Positions 7,109 through 13,037 of a DNA stretch of 14,130 nt are shown piece after piece. The position numbers were made by a program, and so were the translations under genes. The stretch is from Mariprofundus sp. (lineage in GTDB: Bacteria; Pseudomonadota; Zetaproteobacteria; Mariprofundales; Mariprofundaceae): contig WFUI01000004.1 of assembly GCA_015485035.1 (NCBI GenBank), forward strand, positions 1-14,130, given 5' to 3'. The notes beneath the pieces are model-generated. The model made no database searches, was not told the origin of the DNA, and saw only the letters and a list, made by a program, of their open reading frames with translations. Every line of letters begins with the position of its first letter. Position 1 is the first letter of the stretch.

Positions 7109-7921
7109 TTGGCTCCAACAGTGACGGACAAGGACGGTCTGTATAAGCATCTGCTTATCGTCAATGAATATCGTCAGTGCGGGTATAACGGCACATTACG
7201 TCAACTTTCCCTGTCGTTACTGATGGCGCTGCTGGTGCACATGCTACTGATCCGCTTTTCTGCCCCGTTAGAGAAGCACGATGTCCCCCTTCCGCATCGT
7301 GCTTCTCTGCTGACAGTTGAACTGGTCATGTCGGCCATGGCAAATGAAAGCATCGATAAAAAAACTGTCAGTAATCTACCGGCCGAACCGAAACAGATAC
7401 GCCCGAAAGCGGTATCAGTTAGTAAACCGGAATCAACAAAACCCGAACCTGAGATTACACCGAACCCCGGCCAGCGAAGCAAAAAAAAACCGATGCCGGA
7501 TAAAAACACACCGATCCAGCCGCACCATGTACAACACGCGGATCCCGTCATGGAAACCGTTTCTTCTGCTGTCAATATTGCTGTGAAAAACACAAAATCC
7601 AGGGCAGATCTTATAGCAACGCAAGCGAAAAAGAGACAATTGCGGCATCATTATCTGGCTCGGATTATGCGTATGATCCAGGCACACAAGCAGTACCCTT
7701 ATTCAGCTCGCCGTCGGCATATTGAAGGTGATATTCAAATTTCATTCAGCATCAATGCATCCGGCTATCCGGACAACATTCAGATCAGCGGCAAACATGC
7801 TGTTCTGCGGAAATCAACCAGATCAGCAATTGTTGCATCCCTGCCTTTCCCCCCTCCGCCTGCCAATCTCAGTGATTCAACCAGAATCAGTTTCAGTATG
7901 CGTTATCGTTTAATAAATTAA
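7109..7921 (+). CDS. tonB: TonB-like energy transducer (TonB C-terminal domain)
   Basis: A protein of up to 270 residues with the TonB layout: one N-terminal membrane segment (33-49, 'LSLSLLMALLVHMLLIRF' region), a periplasmic linker rich in Pro, Lys and Glu (about 85-135), and a C-terminal TonB domain from about 182 ('YLARIMRMIQAHKQYPYSAR', then 'GDIQISFSINASGYPDNIQI' and 'ASLPFPPPP'). It would couple the proton-motive force to the receptor just upstream, from which it is 14 bp away. The start is unclear: the first codon after an in-frame stop (7103-7105) is TTG at 7109, and a GTG at 7121 is an alternative. Neither has a strong ribosome binding site, so translation probably depends on coupling to the receptor gene. 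No exbB or exbD is in the window. The linker is Lys/Ser-rich rather than a regular EPxP/KP repeat. Confidence 0.85.
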   Translation: MAPTVTDKDGLYKHLLIVNEYRQCGYNGTLRQLSLSLLMALLVHMLLIRFSAPLEKHDVPLPHRASLLTVELVMSAMANESIDKKTVSNLPAEPKQIRPKAVSVSKPESTKPEPEITPNPGQRSKKKPMPDKNTPIQPHHVQHADPVMETVSSAVNIAVKNTKSRADLIATQAKKRQLRHHYLARIMRMIQAHKQYPYSARRRHIEGDIQISFSINASGYPDNIQISGKHAVLRKSTRSAIVASLPFPPPPANLSDSTRISFSMRYRLIN

Positions 7922-8061
7922 GGCCTTTCCAACCTAAGCCCCCGCCAGATGCCAGTTTATTAAATAGTTTTACTCTGACAATTAAGCTTCGGATGAAATT
8001 TTCTGCATTCACAAAAGTATAACAAATTGAATATATTCGGCAGTTGTACTGCAGCAATAAA

Positions 8062-9312
8062 CTATCGTTTCAGATAATCAACCGGAACCCGCCAGAAATG
8101 TGATCGTGATAATATCAACGGCCTGCCCGGAGTCCCTGCTGACAGGCCATAACGCAGTAGTAACAGTAGATCGGAACTCACCGCCGGATTATTGTAGAAA
8201 TAACCGTGTCCAAGCCCTTCGGTGTGTCCCGCATCAATGAAGGCGATATTATTGATATGCTCACCGATTCTTATCTGTGTCTGCATATCTTCGGATCGCA
8301 TCTGGCCGAAACGGAGTACGCTGCTGAATAACATCGATGCCAGCCCCAATGCCTTGTCTTCGGGCGAAACATAGATCGTAATCCGACCAATTCCCTCAGC
8401 CAGTTTTTCGGCAGCAAGGCGTTGCCCGACCACATCCATATCCAAATCCGGTGCAATCAGGACCAAGTCTGCAATTTTATACTCTTGTCGCATATCCTGC
8501 CCGGCTGCACGGGCAGCAATAAACAACTCCCGAATTGCAGAGGTAATCACATCCGTACCCCGGCTGTGTGCCACAATATGAATACGTTCCACCTGATCAT
8601 TCGCAGCAATGGTTTTCAGAAACTGCTTGAGATGGTAAATCGTGAATTCACCGGACTCCCGGTCATAATTATATGCTGTAATCGGCGTACCACCCGCACC
8701 CGATGGCCAACTATACACCACAGGTACACCCTCACGCCCGAGGAAATGCCACATGCCGGCCCAGGTCTCCAGCGCAAACTCCAGCGAATTATCCACCCCG
8801 TGAATGAATAGAAAGATATCCTTGCGCCGACCAATCGCCAGCCTTCGATTGATTTCATGCGTCAATGCACGATCCACCCGGTCTTCATCAACCGTAATCT
8901 TCGCATCGACCTCATATCGGCCATCGTTATAAGTCAGCGGATAGGGTGTGGGAGGAAAACGGGCATGTTCCGACAATGATTCCAGTCGGACAATCGGTCG
9001 TACTGCACGCTTTTGATCCGGCGTCCCAATCGAAAGCAAAGCTGAACCGAAAGCCAGAGACCTGGACCGGCCAGCGCTATACATTAAGCGACCCTGTTTA
9101 TCGCGGTACGCTGTACGATCCGTAACATAGAGCAGATTCACTCGATTACCCGCCAGTTCAGGCGGTAGCGATTCAAACAACTCGGCCTTGCCTGTTGCAT
9201 AAAGCGTAGGCATTGGCATCAAGGCTCGGGGTGTGGTACATCCCGTCAGTATCAATGTAACCAACAGCAGCCCCTTCGACATGCTCACCCGCCTGAGCAG
9301 AGCGAATCGCAT
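8062..9312 (-). CDS. Lipoprotein of the DUF900 alpha/beta-hydrolase family
   Basis: A 416-residue protein with a lipoprotein signal peptide ending in the lipobox L-T-G-C (Cys25), so it is likely membrane-anchored. The body is an alpha/beta hydrolase of the DUF900 type: 'VNLLYVTDRTAY' (58-69), strand plus oxyanion-hole region 'FLFIHGVDNSLEFA' (167-180), 'YSWPSGAGG' (200-208), nucleophile elbow 'VAHSRGTD' with Ser250, acid candidates Asp289/Asp291 in 'IAPDLDMDV', and His369 in 'LGHGYFYNNP'. A Ser-Asp-His triad is therefore complete, but the substrate is unknown for this family. I prefer the ATG at 9312; a downstream ATG at 9279 (MSKG) has a purine-rich GGCGGGTGAG before it and leaves a very short signal peptide. 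The gene lies 72 bp after the polyphosphate kinase gene on the same strand and may be read with it. Confidence 0.82.
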   Translation of the reverse strand: MRFALLRRVSMSKGLLLVTLILTGCTTPRALMPMPTLYATGKAELFESLPPELAGNRVNLLYVTDRTAYRDKQGRLMYSAGRSRSLAFGSALLSIGTPDQKRAVRPIVRLESLSEHARFPPTPYPLTYNDGRYEVDAKITVDEDRVDRALTHEINRRLAIGRRKDIFLFIHGVDNSLEFALETWAGMWHFLGREGVPVVYSWPSGAGGTPITAYNYDRESGEFTIYHLKQFLKTIAANDQVERIHIVAHSRGTDVITSAIRELFIAARAAGQDMRQEYKIADLVLIAPDLDMDVVGQRLAAEKLAEGIGRITIYVSPEDKALGLASMLFSSVLRFGQMRSEDMQTQIRIGEHINNIAFIDAGHTEGLGHGYFYNNPAVSSDLLLLLRYGLSAGTPGRPLILSRSHFWRVPVDYLKR

Positions 9313-9332
9313 CAATGTGCTGCCCGCAATAA

Positions 9333-9362
9333 TTTATAACAATGATTTATGGCTATCGGCAA
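9333..9362 (-). promoter_or_regulatory. Possible sigma70 promoter for the DUF900 lipoprotein gene
   Basis: On the minus strand TTGCCG (9362-9357) is followed after 18 bases by TATAAA (9338-9333), which would put the start point about 15 bases before the ATG at 9312. The boxes are reasonable but unproven, and the gene may also be read through from ppk2. Confidence 0.25.
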
Positions 9363-9384
9363 ACCATCCCCCATCTCCTGATGG

Positions 9385-10215
9385 CTATACACAACCATTG
9401 GAACAAAAAGTTTTCCGAATTGCCTCAATATCTGCACTTGGTTCGGGCAACTGTAAATCCATAGAGTCAAGATATTCAACCACAATCCGGGAAACAATCA
9501 GATTACGGTACCACTTGTAGTTGGATGGAATGATAAACCACGGTGATTTTTTGCTGTTACAGTGAAAGAACACGTCTTCAAACGCATGCTGGTAATCCTG
9601 CCAGTATTTCCTTTCAAGAAAATCTGACTCCGTGACTTTCCACCAGCGGTTCGGATCATCCAGTCGGCGCTGTAATCGCTGCAACTGCTCCTGTTTACTA
9701 ATATGCAGGTAGAATTTCAGAATGTGGGTACCGTGATCTGCCAGATGCTTCTCAAACTGTTTAATTGCACGAAAGCGCTGGCGACAGGTCTTTTTATCGA
9801 TCATGCCATGTACCCGCGTCACCAGCACATCTTCATAATAGGAACGGTTAAAGATCACCACCTCACCTCTGGCTGGCACTGCCCGGTGTGCACGCCATAA
9901 AAAATCATGTGACTGCTCTTCAGGTGTCGGCTGCTTGAACGCCTGAACCCGGCACCCCTGTGGATTCATATAACCGAGTACATGCCGGATCGTGCCATCC
10001 TTACCGCCGGCATCGAGAGCCTGCAGACAGATCAACAGGCTGCGACCGGATTCTGCATATAACCTGTATTGCAGATCGCGCAAACGCTCAGCATAGTGCT
10101 GAATCAGCGGTTCTGCCTCCTGCTTGTCCAGTAGCCCCTCACGTCCATCCGGGTCAACGTCATTGAGGCTGATATGTTGCCTGAGCTTCACCCGGTATTT
10201 GTGACTGAATTTCAT
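9385..10215 (-). CDS. ppk2: Polyphosphate kinase 2 family protein (polyphosphate:nucleotide phosphotransferase)
   Basis: A 276-residue single-domain PPK2. The P-loop is 'LQALDAGGKDGTI' (64-76, Lys72), the Walker B region 'NRSYYEDVLVTRVH' (123-136), and the lid region 'RRLDDPNRWWKVTESDF' (183-199), all typical of the short PPK2 proteins of the TIGR03709 kind (class III-like). These transfer phosphate between polyphosphate and AMP/ADP or GDP in the cytoplasm; the exact nucleotide preference cannot be read from motifs alone. Length and ends match the family. The start at 10215 is well supported: GGAGG lies upstream, and its ATG overlaps the TGA of the RquA-like gene by four bases (ATGA), so the two are translationally coupled. 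The C-terminus (CSNGCV) carries two extra cysteines of no known role. Confidence 0.9.
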   Translation of the reverse strand: MKFSHKYRVKLRQHISLNDVDPDGREGLLDKQEAEPLIQHYAERLRDLQYRLYAESGRSLLICLQALDAGGKDGTIRHVLGYMNPQGCRVQAFKQPTPEEQSHDFLWRAHRAVPARGEVVIFNRSYYEDVLVTRVHGMIDKKTCRQRFRAIKQFEKHLADHGTHILKFYLHISKQEQLQRLQRRLDDPNRWWKVTESDFLERKYWQDYQHAFEDVFFHCNSKKSPWFIIPSNYKWYRNLIVSRIVVEYLDSMDLQLPEPSADIEAIRKTFCSNGCV

Positions 10216-10967
10216 CTATTGCCTCCTTCGGGCTGCGCCTCACCTATAGCCTGCTGAACCTGTATTATACGATATTCCACAAGCCGGTAAAATCCGCCGA
10301 ACAGATCCAGCTGCGTAACTTTACGGCACTGCTTCGCCCGGTGTCCCGCTGCGATTCGTAGCTGTTCATCCAGACACTGACTGTGGAAACCGGGCAGAAA
10401 TGGTTCCAGCCTGCCCAGCAGTATCCGAAATGGCGCAATACGGTACAAATAGTGATTTGCCTCGCCGTACTCGGTAATCAACAAACGTCCGCCAGGACGG
10501 AGCACGCGCGTCACCTCATCCAACACCCGGGCTCTGGCTGCAGGCGGCAACTCATGCAGCAGAAAAAACAATACGATGGTATCAAACTGATCATGCCTGT
10601 AAGCCAGGAACTCGGCATTCATTCGCACCGGATAGAGCCTGTGATTTGCTGCCCGCACTTTGTTTCGAGCCAGCTGCAACTGGGCTGTAGCCACGTCCAT
10701 GATATGCAGCCCCGATGGGCAGTGGTTAAGCAATGCCGGGGTTAGTTGCCCGTACACACAGGTCAACTGCAATGTATTGCCTGCCACAACCGGATCCAGA
10801 CGTGCGAGAGTGGCCTGCATCAAACGGTGATACTGACCAAACAGGATCGCATTGATAACCGGCTGATGATCAAAAAACCAGATACCAACCCGCCACAGGT
10901 ACGCCCACCAGTAGTGACGCGCCAGATAATCCGGCACCCCATCCTGAAAATTACGGTAGAGTGGCAT
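10212..10967 (-). CDS. rquA: RquA-like protein (rhodoquinone biosynthesis family, methyltransferase fold)
   Basis: A 251-residue protein with a class I methyltransferase fold. Its opening 'YLARHYWWAYLWRVGIWFFD' (14-33), then 'LQLTCVYGQLTP' (66-77), 'VLFFLLHELPP' (132-142), 'VLRPGGRLLITEY' (155-167) and the late 'LFGGFYRLV' (222-230) follow the pattern I know for RquA, where the usual glycine-rich SAM motif is replaced by a CVYG-type loop. RquA converts ubiquinone to rhodoquinone, used in anaerobic fumarate respiration. RquA-like paralogues without this role exist, so the function is not certain. The ATG at 10967 has a perfect AGGAGG five bases upstream; the in-frame TTG at 10982 is not needed. 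It overlaps ppk2 by four bases. No fumarate reductase gene is visible in the window. Confidence 0.68.
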   Translation of the reverse strand: MPLYRNFQDGVPDYLARHYWWAYLWRVGIWFFDHQPVINAILFGQYHRLMQATLARLDPVVAGNTLQLTCVYGQLTPALLNHCPSGLHIMDVATAQLQLARNKVRAANHRLYPVRMNAEFLAYRHDQFDTIVLFFLLHELPPAARARVLDEVTRVLRPGGRLLITEYGEANHYLYRIAPFRILLGRLEPFLPGFHSQCLDEQLRIAAGHRAKQCRKVTQLDLFGGFYRLVEYRIIQVQQAIGEAQPEGGNR

Positions 10968-11100
10968 ACAGCCTCCTGGCAATACCGATCTGGCATGACA
11001 GGATGCTCCTGTTTTACCCTCACTACAAGCGAGGAAAAAATAGCTTAACCCTGCTCATACGCTTGTCCTGTTTTCACTTCTCAGCTGAGAATAGCCTGCC
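10968..11100. other. Intergenic region between the cytochrome operon and the rquA-ppk2 genes
   Basis: A 133-bp spacer between same-strand genes. It holds a perfect hairpin ACAGGA-TGC-TCCTGT (10998-11012) followed on the plus strand by TTT, and a perfect 14-base palindrome TTCTCAGCTGAGAA (11078-11091) just after the cytochrome stop codon. TCCTGTTTT occurs twice (11007-11015 and 11066-11074). None is a proper terminator for the minus-strand operon, since the T-tract is missing or on the wrong side. An rquA promoter is expected here, but I see no good boxes. Confidence 0.45.
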
Positions 11101-12372
11101 CTAATCAGGACTCGGTGTATCCGATGTGTGCGCCAGCCCGGACTGCTCGATCATATAATCCACCGCAGCTTTCACCCGTCCGCTGGAACATTCATCACAA
11201 CCACCCTTGGCTGGCATATTGCCACTGCCGCGAATGGCTATTTCGTATAATTTATTCCGTCCCTGATCCAGTAATATATCCCAAACCTGCTTGTCTACCC
11301 CCGGTGCTCCCATCAGTTGATTGGCATGACACATAGCACAGCTGGACTCGTACAGCTTCCTGCCATCGTCCAGACTGAACTTCTGACCTAGATCTACTTC
11401 CACAGCCGGAGGCTGGCTACGAACAGATTTCAGATAGTCAGCAATGGCCAGCATATCAGCCGGAGACAAATAGCGCAGGCTGTTATGCTCTACTCCCCGC
11501 ATCGGTCCGCTCAGCTCAGCATGCGCAGGTGTTTCATTTTTCAAAAAAATATCTGCCACATCCTTGTTGGCGAGATGTTGCAGGCCTTGCGATGTGATAT
11601 TCGGCGCATAATAGCCTTCTACAAATGCACCGGCGAGATAGTGCTCTTTCTCAGGCACGCCGAAATAATTTAGTTTTGTATGGCACAGGGCACAATGCCC
11701 CGGCCCTTCTACGATAAATGCCCCTCGATTTCTTAGCGCAGAATATCCGGGATCCGGTTTGAACTCCCCCTTATTAAAATCGAAAAACAACAACCGCCAG
11801 CCAACCTGCAATATGCGATAATTAAATGGCCACCGCATTTCCTGTTTGTGGTTCTGCTGACGGACGGCAGGAATCACATCAAGGTATGCCTTGATATCCA
11901 GCACATCCTGCCGACTCATTTTATTGAAATAGTTGTAGGGAAATACCGGATAATAATAGGAACCATCGGGGGCTATCCCTTCGCGAACTGCGCGAACAAA
12001 GTCTTCATCACTCCATCGACCAATACCTGTTGTCGTATCCGGCGTAATATTCGGCACATAGACGGACCCGAATGGGGTATTTATTTTCAAACCACCGGCA
12101 AATGCCTGTCCATGTTCAGCTTCATTGGTGTGACAGGTGAAACAATCCGCCATTTTGACCAGGTATTCACCATGCTTGATTTGTTCTGCTGAATGTATGG
12201 AAGCACTCATGTGAAGTTCCGGGTAGCCTGTATCACTGTTGGCAATCGTTGCCGGATTGGCCAGAGCAGGCATGGCATAGACAAGCATTGTCACCACCAC
12301 AACCAGAATTTGCAGCCACATCGCTCTGCTGCTATCGCTTTGATGTTGTACAGTGACCTGTTTACTCATCAT
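11101..12372 (-). CDS. Trihaem cytochrome c (alcohol-dehydrogenase cytochrome-like plus c5-like domain)
   Basis: A 423-residue exported cytochrome with three haem c motifs: CFTCH (77-81), CALCH (227-231) and CAMCH (345-349). The first two domains resemble the cytochrome c subunit of membrane dehydrogenases ('VPNITPDTTTGIGRWSDEDF' at 106-125, 'YYAPNITSQGL' at 254-264). The third is like cytochrome c5, with axial Met386 in 'GNMPAKGGCDECSSG' and the extra CDEC pair (392-395). A hydrophobic stretch at 18-37 is a signal peptide or anchor; ALA at 36-38 could be the cleavage site. The start at 12372 overlaps the stop of the cytochrome b gene by four bases (ATGA); a second ATG follows at 12369. It probably passes electrons between the membrane cytochrome b/octahaem protein and soluble carriers or an oxidase. 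It ends the operon. Confidence 0.88.
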   Translation of the reverse strand: MMSKQVTVQHQSDSSRAMWLQILVVVVTMLVYAMPALANPATIANSDTGYPELHMSASIHSAEQIKHGEYLVKMADCFTCHTNEAEHGQAFAGGLKINTPFGSVYVPNITPDTTTGIGRWSDEDFVRAVREGIAPDGSYYYPVFPYNYFNKMSRQDVLDIKAYLDVIPAVRQQNHKQEMRWPFNYRILQVGWRLLFFDFNKGEFKPDPGYSALRNRGAFIVEGPGHCALCHTKLNYFGVPEKEHYLAGAFVEGYYAPNITSQGLQHLANKDVADIFLKNETPAHAELSGPMRGVEHNSLRYLSPADMLAIADYLKSVRSQPPAVEVDLGQKFSLDDGRKLYESSCAMCHANQLMGAPGVDKQVWDILLDQGRNKLYEIAIRGSGNMPAKGGCDECSSGRVKAAVDYMIEQSGLAHTSDTPSPD

Positions 12373-13037
12373 CTGTCGACTCCACTCCTGATATGCCCCG
12401 GTTCATCCGCCTCCAGATATGCTTCTTCCACATGGGATACATCCACCATATCAAAACCATTCATCATCGGTTTGACGTGAGTAAAAAAACCATCTCCAAT
12501 CGTTAACATATACACATGAATCAACAGAAACAGAATCAGTGCAAAAGCAGCTGCGGTATGCACCATCGCGACAGTGGATGGAAAATTAATCAGGCCCTGC
12601 CAGCTTCCGCCGGAAATCACATAGAGGTAAATCAGACCGGATATCCAGACCATGGGGAAAATCACCACTTTTAACCCCAGATATGCAGCGGCCTGCAACG
12701 GGTTATGTTTACGCCAGAATGCCTTGCGATACGGATGATGCTCGCCCTGGAAAATACCGTAGGAATAAAAACGGACAATGCGCCACAACCCCTGCTTTGT
12801 CGGCATATAATGTTTCCAGTTGCCTGTAGTAAACAACCAGAAGGTAGCGAAGGCCCACAGACACAGTAAGCCGATCGCAACCACAGTATGAATATTCACA
12901 GCCATCTCAAAACTAATCAATGCATGTGTCCCGTGAATGCGCAGGCCGGTAAACAATAGCGTTAATATGGACAAAGCCTGCAACCAGTGCCACAGCCGTT
13001 CAAAGCGGGTGTAAATCATAATCTGGTGCATACTCAT
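12369..13037 (-). CDS. Membrane b-type cytochrome (cytochrome b561 / Ni-hydrogenase b-type family)
   Basis: A 222-residue integral membrane protein with four or five hydrophobic segments. Candidate haem b ligands are histidines in 'RFERLWHWLQAL' near the N-terminus, 'VNIHTVVAIG', 'MVHTAAAF' and 'FLLIHVYML', the layout of PF01292 cytochromes that link quinones to periplasmic oxidoreductases (hydrogenase, formate dehydrogenase and thiosulfate reductase subunits). I chose the ATG at 13037: it has a GGAGGAGAG ribosome binding site, and its ATGA overlaps the stop of the octahaem cytochrome gene. A longer frame to 13139 lies wholly inside that gene. It also overlaps the trihaem cytochrome by four bases. 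It likely forms the quinone-reactive membrane part of the complex encoded by this operon. Confidence 0.88.
   Translation of the reverse strand: MSMHQIMIYTRFERLWHWLQALSILTLLFTGLRIHGTHALISFEMAVNIHTVVAIGLLCLWAFATFWLFTTGNWKHYMPTKQGLWRIVRFYSYGIFQGEHHPYRKAFWRKHNPLQAAAYLGLKVVIFPMVWISGLIYLYVISGGSWQGLINFPSTVAMVHTAAAFALILFLLIHVYMLTIGDGFFTHVKPMMNGFDMVDVSHVEEAYLEADEPGHIRSGVDR

Noticed and set aside
8029-8052. Possible terminator between tonB and the lipoprotein gene (GAATATATTC palindrome and GCAGT-TGT-ACTGC hairpin)
   Set aside because: The stems are short and no T-tract follows on either strand.
9348-9387. Direct repeat ATGGCTAT, two copies about 30 bp apart
   Set aside because: Eight bases with no symmetry; one copy overlaps the ppk2 stop region. 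Chance is the simplest explanation.
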